From JAMCXS01 sp964459065 (GTDB lineage: Bacteria > Acidobacteriota > Terriglobia > UBA7540): a stretch of 12,968 nucleotides of DNA. This document shows, one piece after another, positions 7,126 to 12,968 of the stretch. Numbering within the stretch: the first letter of the stretch is position 1; the number at the start of each line of letters is the position of its first letter. The position numbers were made by a program, and so were the translations under genes. Under the pieces are notes generated by a model. The model saw only the letters and a program-made list of their open reading frames with translations. It was not told the origin of the DNA and did not search any database. The stretch covers positions 1-12,968 of the forward strand of contig CAYWMN010000096.1 of the NCBI GenBank assembly GCA_964459065.1, in the 5' to 3' direction.

Positions 7126-8940
7126 TCATCTCCTCGGGGCTTGGGCATAAATCTCCTGGACCGCGGCAAATGACAGCTTCCTGATGCGCTTGCGGCTCAC
7201 CAGTCCCTTGACGTTGACGCGATCGTAAGCCGCCGGGGGCTTGGGGTGCATGCCGCGGTCGGGGCAGGCGAAATCGTTGTAGACCCAGATGGTCTCGCCC
7301 ACCATGAAGGAGCGGCGCTTGGGATCGAGCATCTGGTGAAGGTGCGAGGTGAGCAGCCGAACCTGGAAATCTTCGCTGTAGTCGCGGCTCTGGTCGTTGG
7401 CCTGCGGATTGCGGAGCCCCGGAGCCGCGCCGGCGCCGAACTCGGTGATCAGGATGGGCTTGCCGGGCCACTTGGCGTGGACCTCATCGAGCATCGGGCC
7501 GACTTCGTCAAACTTGCCGTAGTACCAACCGTAGTATTCATTGAGGGCGATAAAGTCCACGCCGCCGAAGCTGATATCCTCTGCCCTCTTGTCGGAAGCG
7601 AACGAAACCAGGCGGGTGGGGTCGAGCCGGCGCACAAAGCTCGAGGCCTTGCGGACGTAACCGGCGACGGCGGGCAATTCGGAATGGAATTCATTGCCCA
7701 CCGACCAGATGATGACGGAAGGATGATTGCGGTTCTGCTCGATCATCTCCTGCAGCTGGGGCGCGCCGTAGGTTTTCCAGACTTCCGGGTCGCCAAGCGT
7801 TTCGGGCGCCGTGTGCCAGGCGGGAATCTCGCTCCAGAGCAGGATTCCCAGCTCATCGCAAAGGTCATAGACGCGCGGGTGCTGCTGGTAGTGCGTGAGG
7901 CGGACAAAGTTGCAGCCGAGCGATTTGATGTCTTCAAAGTCCTGGCGGGTTTGGAAAGCCGGAACCGTCATGCCGTCGCCCGGATAGAATTCGTGGCGGT
8001 TGACGCCCCGGGTCTTGATGGGCTCGCCGTTCAGATAGAACTCGGTTCCGCGGGTTTCAATCTGGCGGAAGCCGAAGCGGGTGGTCTTTTCGTCGCGCGG
8101 GCCGTGCTCGGGAATCATTTCAACCTGCACGGAATAGAGCGACGGATCGTCCGGCGTCCAGGCCGCCACATCGCTGAAAGTTTTGCTGAACTCGTGCCGG
8201 GAGGCGCCGCGGGCGAGCCGCGTTGAGGCCTGGCTGGTCCAGAGGACGCGCCCGGCCGAATTCCGAACGCTGAGCCGCAGCCGCCCGGATTGGCCTGCCG
8301 CCGTGTTGCGGACGTGGGTGCGAACCGAGAGCTTCCAGCGGCCGCCGCCCTCCATGCGGGTGACGATGACGGGGTCTTCCAGGTAGGCGTCGGGCTTGCG
8401 CTCCAGGTAGACCTCGCGGTTGATGCCGCCGGTGTTCCACCAGCCGGTGCACTTGACGTCCGGAATCGCGCGTTTGAGGAGTTTGTTGTCGGCCATCACC
8501 ACCAGATAATTCAGTTCATGCGGACGCACGGCGTGAGTTACGTCCAGGGTGAAATTCGTGAAGGGGAATAGATGCCGGCCCACCCTCTGGCCGTTCAGCC
8601 ACACTTTGCAGCGGATCGCAACGCCCAGAAACCGCAGCAGCGTCCGGCCGCCGCTATCGGGAGCCGGAAGGCGGAAGGCGGTGCGGTGCCACGCCTTGCC
8701 GTGATAATCGGCGTGATCCGGAAAAGCCTGGTTGTAGGAAAGCGGAACGGGGATATGGTCCCAGCCGGCGGCCTTGCGGTCGCGGTACCATCCGAGTTTT
8801 TCACCTGAATCGTCCGGATCAAACCGGAAGTCCCACTCGCCCGACAAATCCGCAGTGGTTGAGACGCCGCCCACTTTTTCCTGGGTGAAAGCGAGCCTGG
8901 AGGCTCCGAGCGTGACGGCGGAAGCGCCGGCGACGGTGAG
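7126..8940 (-). CDS. Exported GH2 glycoside hydrolase, beta-glucuronidase-like (5' end in gap)
   Basis: About 604 residues are visible; the frame stays open to the N run, so the start is missing. The first visible codons give LTVAGASAVTLGASRLAF, the hydrophobic and cleavage part of a signal peptide, possibly Tat. Counting from the GTG at 8874, a sugar-binding beta-sandwich (about 8-160, with LNGQRVG and NTGGINREVYLE) and an immunoglobulin-like domain (about 165-275) come before a TIM barrel (about 277-575). Catalytic acid/base is Glu395 in VGNE and nucleophile is Glu478 in ITEFG. N554-V-K556 followed by Gly matches the NxK motif that binds the glucuronate carboxylate in beta-glucuronidases. 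Removal of beta-linked glucuronic acid is therefore likelier than galactosidase activity. The protein should act in the periplasm or outside. It lies downstream of the Gfo/Idh/MocA gene, probably in the same operon. Confidence 0.9.
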   Translation of the reverse strand, partial: LTVAGASAVTLGASRLAFTQEKVGGVSTTADLSGEWDFRFDPDDSGEKLGWYRDRKAAGWDHIPVPLSYNQAFPDHADYHGKAWHRTAFRLPAPDSGGRTLLRFLGVAIRCKVWLNGQRVGRHLFPFTNFTLDVTHAVRPHELNYLVVMADNKLLKRAIPDVKCTGWWNTGGINREVYLERKPDAYLEDPVIVTRMEGGGRWKLSVRTHVRNTAAGQSGRLRLSVRNSAGRVLWTSQASTRLARGASRHEFSKTFSDVAAWTPDDPSLYSVQVEMIPEHGPRDEKTTRFGFRQIETRGTEFYLNGEPIKTRGVNRHEFYPGDGMTVPAFQTRQDFEDIKSLGCNFVRLTHYQQHPRVYDLCDELGILLWSEIPAWHTAPETLGDPEVWKTYGAPQLQEMIEQNRNHPSVIIWSVGNEFHSELPAVAGYVRKASSFVRRLDPTRLVSFASDKRAEDISFGGVDFIALNEYYGWYYGKFDEVGPMLDEVHAKWPGKPILITEFGAGAAPGLRNPQANDQSRDYSEDFQVRLLTSHLHQMLDPKRRSFMVGETIWVYNDFACPDRGMHPKPPAAYDRVNVKGLVSRKRIRKLSFAAVQEIYAQAPRR

Positions 8941-9040
8941 NNNNNNNNNNNNNNNNNNNNNNNNNNNNNNNNNNNNNNNNNNNNNNNNNNNNNNNNNNNN
9001 NNNNNNNNNNNNNNNNNNNNNNNNNNNNNNNNNNNNNNNN
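8941..9040. other. Assembly gap of 100 N
   Basis: Exactly 100 undetermined bases, a size commonly used as a placeholder for a gap of unknown length. It hides the start of the GH2 gene and its ribosome site. The reading frame across it should not be trusted, and further sequence may be missing. Confidence 0.95.
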
Positions 9041-9056
9041 GAACTCTCGATTGCGG

Positions 9057-10169
9057 CTACCGGGCCGGCATCGGGACCGCCCGGCCCGTGCGGATGGATT
9101 CCTTGGCGGCATCCAGAATTTCATTGACGGTGACATTCAGGCGTCCGGAGAGCATTCCGGTCACCGGCTTGTTCTGCAGGATGCACTCCGAGAAATAGGC
9201 GATGGGATTGGTTCCGGTCTCGGGCGGCGAGGGCAGGGCAACGGGTTGGCCGTCGCCGGTCGTCGTTGAGGGCCGGGTGTTAGCCGCGCGGAATAGCAAA
9301 GTCTTCGAAAGCGCCATCAGGCTGCCGCCGGGTCCGAAAACCTGAATGCGCTCCATTGAAAACGGCCAGTCCCAGGAAGGCTCCAGGATCGCCGTGCCGT
9401 TGCGGTATTCCAGCACCACCACGGCGTCATCTTCCACCTTGTTGTGCTGCTTGACTTTCAGTTTGAGCGAGCGCGCAAAAACCTTTTCGGGCCGCCCCTT
9501 CAGCCAAACGGAGAGCGCCGCGCCGTAGCAGGCAAAATCGGCCAGCGCGCCGCCGCCGTCTTTGACCGGATCGTAAAGCCAGGCGTTCGCCCATTTGGAA
9601 GCGCCGATCTCGCGCGGGCCCTGGTGCCCGTTCTGGGAAACCAGCTGCTGGATGGGCCCGATCTTTCCGGCTTTGACGTCGGCGTGGAGCTGCTGGAAGC
9701 TGGGCAGCCAGTTGTCAAAGTAATTCACCATCAGCTTGATGTGGTAAGTTTTGGCCAGGCGCTCCATGGCGCGGGCGTCGGCGGCCGTGGTGGCCATGGG
9801 CTTTTCCATCTCCACGTTGATGTGCCGCACGGCGCAGGCTTTGGCCACCGGATAATGGAGGTAAGTCGCCGTGGTGGTGATCACCGCCTGGGGCTTCACC
9901 TGGTCGAGCATGGTGATGTAGTTGGAATAGAATTTGACGCCGGCGGGCACGCGCGATTTGGCCTTTTCGATCAGCTGGGGATTCGGGTCGGCGACGGCCA
10001 CCAGCTGCGCCTGCGGAACCTTGGCGATCTCCCGCAGGATGCCCCAGATGTGATCGTGCTCAAGCCCCACCACCGCAAATCGGACCTTGCCGGAACCTGT
10101 CTGCGCCGCCGCGCCCAGCGACGCCGCGAGCATCAGCGACATAAAAGCCATAATCAAAGATTTTCGCAT
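9057..10169 (-). CDS. Exported Gfo/Idh/MocA-family oxidoreductase, GFOR-like
   Basis: This protein of 370 aa starts with a Sec-type signal peptide (MRKSLIMAF, core to about 21, AAA-Q cleavage region), placing an NAD(P)-type sugar oxidoreductase outside the cytoplasm. The nucleotide-binding fold follows (KVRFAVVGLEHDHIWGIL, about 28-45) with a GLEHDHIWG loop in place of the usual GxGxxG. The family's EKP motif is present (VEMEKP, Lys123), and the second motif reads DFACY (Asp211, Tyr215), the DxxxY form seen in glucose-fructose oxidoreductase rather than DxxxH. The C-terminal beta-sheet domain spans about 145-370. Substrate is unknown; a sugar or uronic acid released by the neighbouring GH2 enzyme is plausible. 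The start is set by the signal peptide and by GGAGGGAAGG upstream. The frame is open for about 960 bp before it, but that part runs antisense to the membrane protein gene. Confidence 0.9.
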   Translation of the reverse strand: MRKSLIMAFMSLMLAASLGAAAQTGSGKVRFAVVGLEHDHIWGILREIAKVPQAQLVAVADPNPQLIEKAKSRVPAGVKFYSNYITMLDQVKPQAVITTTATYLHYPVAKACAVRHINVEMEKPMATTAADARAMERLAKTYHIKLMVNYFDNWLPSFQQLHADVKAGKIGPIQQLVSQNGHQGPREIGASKWANAWLYDPVKDGGGALADFACYGAALSVWLKGRPEKVFARSLKLKVKQHNKVEDDAVVVLEYRNGTAILEPSWDWPFSMERIQVFGPGGSLMALSKTLLFRAANTRPSTTTGDGQPVALPSPPETGTNPIAYFSECILQNKPVTGMLSGRLNVTVNEILDAAKESIRTGRAVPMPAR

Positions 10170-10291
10170 TGCACCTTCCCTCCATCGGGCGGCCCGGGCT
10201 TTGCGCCGGGCTTCAGGACTATTCATTCCTGCGCGAGACATGCTATCAGGAAAACGCACGGACGGAAAATAAATGCTGGATTTCGAATCCG

Positions 10292-10321
10292 CTGGCAGGC
10301 GGTTTCCAAATCGGCTAGAAT
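10292..10321 (+). promoter_or_regulatory. Putative promoter of the membrane protein gene
   Basis: CTGGCA (10292-10297, 4 of 6 matches to the -35 consensus) is followed after 18 nt by TAGAAT (10316-10321, 5 of 6 matches to -10). The start point would be near 10328, giving a leader of roughly 80 nt before the ATG at 10407. The site lies in the 237-bp space between this gene and the divergent oxidoreductase. I saw no strong promoter on the minus strand there. Confidence 0.4.
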
Positions 10322-10406
10322 CCCTCCAGCCACTGAATGAATCCTGTCCCGGTGGGACGATTTTGAAGGCAAGCCCGAGGCCCCGCTGCACCCGAAGGAG
10401 TATTCC

Positions 10407-11087
10407 ATGGCAGATTCTTCCCCTTCTTTGAAGCTCCGTATTACGCGCCTGATTTTGTGGCCGGCGATTTTTACGCTGGCTATCACCCTGCTGCGGTTGC
10501 TGGGCGAGTTGCAGCACTGGCCGAGCGTGTTGTTCAATAGCTCGGCCGGAGGCGGAGGAGCGATTGTGGGCATCAGCTGGCTGCCCATCATCTTTGGCCC
10601 TTATTTTGCCGTCAGGATCGCCCGTGCCGGCAGCCCCCCGGCCGGCTACGGCAGAGCCTTTGGAGTTGCGGCGATGGGCGTCGTGGTCTTTTTGTTTGGC
10701 GGCTTTCTGGCCTTCGCTCCCGGCAATACCCCGGGCAGGATCGTCGTGGGACTGCTGGTGATGGCGGCGGCCGCGGCGGTGCAGTTTATTTCCTGGCGGG
10801 CGCTGGCCAGGACGCTCACCGCCTACGCTTACGCGGCAAGGATTCCCGTCCTGATCGTCATGTTCTTTGCCATGCAGGGCGGCTGGGGGACGCATTACGA
10901 CGCGTTGCCGCCCGGGGCTTCCGTCCCTTCGGAATTCTGGATGAAGTATCTGTATCTCGCGGTAATCCCGCAGCTGGTGATGTGGATTGCCTACACAATC
11001 ATTTTGGGTGCGCTGGTCGGGGCGGCTTATATGGCCGTCCTGCGGCGCCGGAAACCGGCCCCGAAGCCTTCCGAAGGCGGGATGTGA
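10407..11087 (+). CDS. Polytopic membrane protein of unknown function
   Basis: I do not recognise this 226-aa protein. It has about six hydrophobic helices (roughly 15-34, 50-71, 84-104, 110-131, 143-158, 181-211), a short N-terminus with basic residues and a positively charged C-terminus (RRRKPAPKP), which predicts a cytoplasmic tail. A Gly/Ala-rich loop (SSAGGGGAIVG, 45-55) precedes helix 2. Between helices 5 and 6 there is a non-membrane stretch with WGTHYDALPPG (160-170), the most conserved-looking and polar segment. There are no transporter, peptidase or kinase motifs. The ATG has AAGGAG 6 nt upstream, and a promoter-like pair lies about 85 bp further up. It stands alone: divergent from the oxidoreductase and followed by more than 500 bp without a gene. 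Confidence 0.8.
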   Translation: MADSSPSLKLRITRLILWPAIFTLAITLLRLLGELQHWPSVLFNSSAGGGGAIVGISWLPIIFGPYFAVRIARAGSPPAGYGRAFGVAAMGVVVFLFGGFLAFAPGNTPGRIVVGLLVMAAAAAVQFISWRALARTLTAYAYAARIPVLIVMFFAMQGGWGTHYDALPPGASVPSEFWMKYLYLAVIPQLVMWIAYTIILGALVGAAYMAVLRRRKPAPKPSEGGM

Positions 11088-11180
11088 AGGGCGAGGGCCT
11101 GTTCCGGACTCTAACGGCAGGGTGAAGGGTTCCATGACGGGGACCCCTGGGGGCCGGGTTGGTGGTGCCGAGATGGCGCT

Positions 11181-11302
11181 TTCTTAGCTTCGTTCTTTTA
11201 CGTGCTACGTGTTTTCAATGACTTGCCAGCTTCGTTTTAGGTTCGTTTTTGCCATTATTTTTACAGCGACCGTTTGTTTTCAATAACTTCCTAGCTTCGT
11301 TT
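11181..11302. repeat. Degenerate short direct repeats (AGCTTCGTT family)
   Basis: Two 27-nt copies at 11211-11237 and 11276-11302 share 24 of 27 bases by eye; both start GTTTTCAAT and end AGCTTCGTTT. They are separated by 38 nt. A shorter third copy, TTCTTAGCTTCGTTC, lies at 11181-11195, and a fragment AGGTTCGTTTTT follows the first full copy at 11239. Spacing is irregular (42 and 65 nt between AGCTTCG cores). No transposase or cas gene is nearby. The element type is unknown to me; it may be a dispersed intergenic repeat. Confidence 0.6.
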
Positions 11303-11306
11303 GCCC

Positions 11307-11326
11307 AAAAAAAGAATTCTTTTTTT
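11307..11326. repeat. Perfect 20-bp A/T palindrome around GAATTC
   Basis: Seven A, then GAATTC, then seven T form a perfect 20-bp palindrome, with an eighth T after it. It lies five bases after the last AGCTTCGTTT repeat. It could form a weak hairpin or cruciform and recalls the U-tract part of a bidirectional terminator, but it lacks a GC stem. Confidence 0.55.
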
Positions 11327-11641
11327 TCGTTCCTGGGGCTGGCGGCGCCAAGGGCTTTGCTAACAATCATTTTCCCGTTTTTTTGAGCTTTTCCCGGCAT
11401 CCTGGCCTCGGGCGGGCGCTTTGGCGATCCTCGCGCCGAAAATCACTTTGATAGGCTAGCATACTAGAGCCCGCGGGGCAAGCAAAATCCGGCGGCGGGA
11501 GGGACGAGCGCGCAGCCGCCCGGGGACGCACGGGCTTCGGGATGCGGCGGCGGGGGCCGGTTTTTCTTGAGGAAATCGAGACTCACCATGCGTTTCGGGG
11601 CGTGATGCTGTACAATCGGCAAAACGAAGAGGGGGAGGGAA

Positions 11642-12502
11642 ATGAAGGTTCTGCAGCAGACGAAAGCCGCGCGCGGGCTTGCGATTCTGGCGATGATGAC
11701 GGTGGCAACCGGAATGCTTCTTGCCCGGCAGCAGCCGGCCGCAGGCCAGTCTGGAGAAAATCCGCCGGCTCCGTCACAGCCTTCTGCTTCGAAGGCTGCA
11801 AGCTCTTGGGAGCAGCCGGCCCGCAATCGAATCTACCTCAAAGCTCCCGGCCAAAGCGGCGCCGATCGAGTGGACCGGGCGCAGCTGCGCCGGGATTTAG
11901 CCCGGCAGGGCATCGCGTTCGTGGAGAAGCCTGCGGCGGCCGCGCTGGTTCTGAATGTGTGGCACAACGCGCACGGATTTCTGGGCGTGATGAGGGACCG
12001 GAAGGGAACCATCGTGTGGACGGGGTCGGAGTCGACCCAGGCGGCGCTCGAAAAAGGCATTGGGAGCTTTATCCGAAGCCAGCCCCGGACCGGGAAGCAG
12101 CCAGCAGGAGGGCGCTCGGCGGCCGGAAAAAGCAGGAAAGGTTCCGCAAAAGCGCTTTCAGCTTCCACCCTGATGAACGGGCGTCTTCACCAGGTGGGCG
12201 GCAAGCAGGTGACGCCGCCGGTTCTTATCTACAAACCGAAGCCTCCCTACACGCGGGCCGCCAAGCGTCGCGGCCTGGAAGGCTCGGTTGACCTGGTGAT
12301 CGAGGTGGACACGGAAGGCAATGTGACCGCGGTGAACGAGCACGGCGACCGCCTTGGCGCGGGCCTGGACGCAAGCGCCATCAAGACCGTGCGAAGGTGG
12401 AAGTTCAAGCCCGCCCAGCGCGACGGCGTTCCCATCGCCGTGCGCATCATCGTCGAGGTCGGGTTCCGGCTCGGGCACAATCCTACGATTCGGAGTGACT
12501 GA
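11642..12502 (+). CDS. TonB C-terminal domain protein with extra N-terminal domain
   Basis: This protein of 286 aa has a signal peptide or uncleaved membrane anchor (core about 12-27) and a short Pro/Ser-rich linker. A folded-looking middle domain (about 62-145, NRIYLKAPG to GSFIRSQP) comes next, then a basic Lys/Arg/Gly linker (147-170), then a TonB C-terminal domain (about 189-278). The last has PPYTRAAKRRGLEGSVDLVIEVDTEG and IKTVRRWKFKPAQRDG, the standard TonB_C landmarks. TonB_C domains contact outer-membrane receptors. The middle part, with LRRDLARQGIAFVEKPAAAALVLNVW, resembles the (alpha-beta) pattern of small exported domains in acidobacterial lipoproteins, as I recall them. No exbB/exbD genes are near, and the protein lacks the long Pro-Lys spacer of classical TonB. 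It may be a structural or receptor-coupled relative rather than the main energy transducer. The ATG follows GGAGGGA closely. Confidence 0.85.
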   Translation: MKVLQQTKAARGLAILAMMTVATGMLLARQQPAAGQSGENPPAPSQPSASKAASSWEQPARNRIYLKAPGQSGADRVDRAQLRRDLARQGIAFVEKPAAAALVLNVWHNAHGFLGVMRDRKGTIVWTGSESTQAALEKGIGSFIRSQPRTGKQPAGGRSAAGKSRKGSAKALSASTLMNGRLHQVGGKQVTPPVLIYKPKPPYTRAAKRRGLEGSVDLVIEVDTEGNVTAVNEHGDRLGAGLDASAIKTVRRWKFKPAQRDGVPIAVRIIVEVGFRLGHNPTIRSD

Positions 12503-12503
12503 A

Positions 12504-12528
12504 TCGGGCCCGCCGGAAATCCGCCCGA
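12504..12528. other. Weak inverted repeat between convergent genes
   Basis: TCGGGC (12504-12509) and GCCCGA (12523-12528) could pair as a 6-bp stem in the 30-bp space between the stops of the TonB-family and Kelch-like genes. There is no T run on either side, so a terminator function is only suggested by position. Confidence 0.25.
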
Positions 12529-12532
12529 AGCG

Positions 12533-12968
12533 CTAGTTGTTGTTGTAGTAGACCAGGGCGCTGGGGGTCTGGGTCGCCACGGACTGCCCGCCGATCAGAA
12601 TGAAGTGCGGCGTTGAGGTGAGGAACGGACTCGCAACCGCCGCCGCGTTGTAGACGTGGGCGGCGGGGGAATTGGCGGCGAAAATGCCGCTCCAGGCGCC
12701 CAGCGTGCCGTCAGCGTTCACCACGCTCTGTTCGAGTTCCACGGTAAGCCCTCCGTAGATGCCCTCGGCATCGATGAGTTGTCCGAAGTCGTTCCAGGTG
12801 ACGTGTTTTTTTCGCCCCATTACGGTTGACGAAGCGGAGGTCCAGGCTCCGACCGAGCCGTTGCTCACACCGGCATCATACACGTTGGTGACGCCGGTGG
12901 TGCCGCCTGGGATGCGGGGGGTGGTGGAATTGGCGTTGTCGCCGTTGAGGACGTAGAGCCTGCCCGCG
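12533..12968 (-). CDS. Kelch-like beta-propeller repeat protein, C-terminal fragment
   Basis: The frame is open to the window edge, so the start is missing; 144 C-terminal residues are seen. A GTG at 12883 is internal and not a convincing start, because repeat-like sequence continues before it. Two repeats are visible: LYVLNGD... followed by NGSVGAW (36-42 of the visible part), then DGTLGAW (86-92) followed by AHVYN and FILIGGQ. The pattern of a strand ending in a Gly pair, a loop, and DGxLGAW about 50 residues apart is that of Kelch-like or galactose-oxidase-type propeller blades. The composition is rich in Ala, Ser, Thr, Asn and Gly and poor in Cys, which suits an exported or surface protein. 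Ligand and role cannot be told. It converges on the TonB-family gene. Confidence 0.72.
   Translation of the reverse strand, partial: AGRLYVLNGDNANSTTPRIPGGTTGVTNVYDAGVSNGSVGAWTSASSTVMGRKKHVTWNDFGQLIDAEGIYGGLTVELEQSVVNADGTLGAWSGIFAANSPAAHVYNAAAVASPFLTSTPHFILIGGQSVATQTPSALVYYNNN

Larger units (their letters stand above)
11088..11641. other. 554-bp gene-free region with AT-rich core
   Basis: No supported gene lies between the membrane protein and the TonB-family gene. The first 90 bases are GC-rich with a GGGGACCCCTGGGGG-type run (11139-11153) that could fold. From about 11180 to 11400 the sequence turns T-rich on the plus strand and carries short degenerate direct repeats and an A/T palindrome. 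From about 11400 it is GC-rich again. A frame at 11215-11400 (-) encodes a Lys/Asn-rich 61-mer made largely of the repeat sequence; I judge it spurious. TACAAT at 11611-11616 is a possible -10 element for the TonB-family gene, with no good -35. Confidence 0.6.

Noticed and set aside
7246..8226. 326-aa open frame on the plus strand
   Set aside because: It lies entirely opposite the GH2 gene, whose catalytic motifs are clear, and has no ribosome site or recognisable domain.
10192..10211. GCCCGG/CCGGGC stem in the leader of the oxidoreductase gene
   Set aside because: The stem is only 6 bp, with no T run and no riboswitch-like sequence around it. It is likely a chance pairing in GC-rich DNA.
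9444..10340. 298-aa open frame on the plus strand
   Set aside because: It is antisense to the Gfo/Idh/MocA gene and has a His/Gly/Arg-rich composition typical of an antisense shadow.
10170..11135. Upstream extension of the oxidoreductase frame giving a 692-aa protein
   Set aside because: The extension overlaps the membrane protein gene on the opposite strand and lies before a clear signal peptide with its own ribosome site. It is not a fusion domain.
11211..11302. Two near-identical 27-nt repeats starting GTTTTCAAT, separated by 38 nt, which look like a mini CRISPR
   Set aside because: There are only two full copies with three mismatches, the partial copies are irregularly spaced, part of the repeat recurs inside the spacer, and there is no cas gene.
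11215..11400. 61-aa Lys/Asn-rich minus-strand open frame
   Set aside because: It consists largely of the direct repeats read in shifting frames. It is better explained as repeat DNA than as a protein.
11464..11826. 120-aa minus-strand open frame over the start of the TonB-family gene
   Set aside because: It is antisense to the TonB-family leader and linker, Cys/Pro/Ala-rich, and without a ribosome site.
1..12968. A defence island, phage, integron or biosynthetic cluster
   Set aside because: No integrase, transposase, restriction, toxin-antitoxin, phage structural, NRPS or PKS motif was seen on either strand. The genes are ordinary envelope, signalling and sugar-metabolism types.

Overview
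The window is GC-rich bacterial chromosome. It carries ten full or nearly full protein genes and two cut by the window edges. A run of exactly 100 N splits it at 8941-9040, so it comes from a scaffolded draft or metagenome assembly. The gene mix is an MglA polarity GTPase, a PilZ-like protein, an AsmA-like envelope protein, a TonB-family protein, and an exported GH2 enzyme next to an exported Gfo/Idh/MocA oxidoreductase. That mix and the codon style suggest a soil or subsurface Acidobacteriota-like organism. This placement is inference from gene content; no rRNA or other phylogenetic marker is present.

Left part (1-4057). The C-terminus of a cobalamin-type radical SAM protein (+) converges on a minus-strand block read in the order mglA-like GTPase, OmpR-type response regulator, HisKA-type sensor kinase. 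Regulator and kinase are translationally coupled. A promoter-like sequence sits just before the regulator. A 412-bp gap separates mglA from a divergent PilZ-like gene (+). The two may share a role in surface motility or polarity, but no mglB-type roadblock gene is visible.

Centre (4058-7098). Three plus-strand genes follow closely: a class I SAM methyltransferase, an exported protein of unknown function joined to it by an ATGA overlap, and an AsmA-like protein with one N-terminal membrane anchor. They look co-transcribed.

Sugar locus (7126-10169, minus). A Gfo/Idh/MocA oxidoreductase with a signal peptide and GFOR-like active-site residues lies upstream of a GH2 enzyme. The GH2 enzyme has both catalytic glutamates and the NxK motif of beta-glucuronidases. 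Its N-terminus reads back into the assembly gap through a signal-peptide-like stretch. I infer a periplasmic glucuronide or related glycoside pathway.

Right part (10170-12968). This holds an unrecognised six-helix membrane protein (+), an AT-rich gene-free stretch of about 550 bp with degenerate direct repeats and an A/T palindrome, a TonB C-terminal-domain protein with an extra N-terminal domain (+), and the C-terminus of a Kelch-like repeat protein (-). I found no tRNA, rRNA, CRISPR array, transposase, phage gene or recognisable defence system. The most unusual items are the exported GFOR-like/GH2 pair, the TonB architecture, the PilZ protein with a degraded ligand motif, and the repeat island at 11180-11330.
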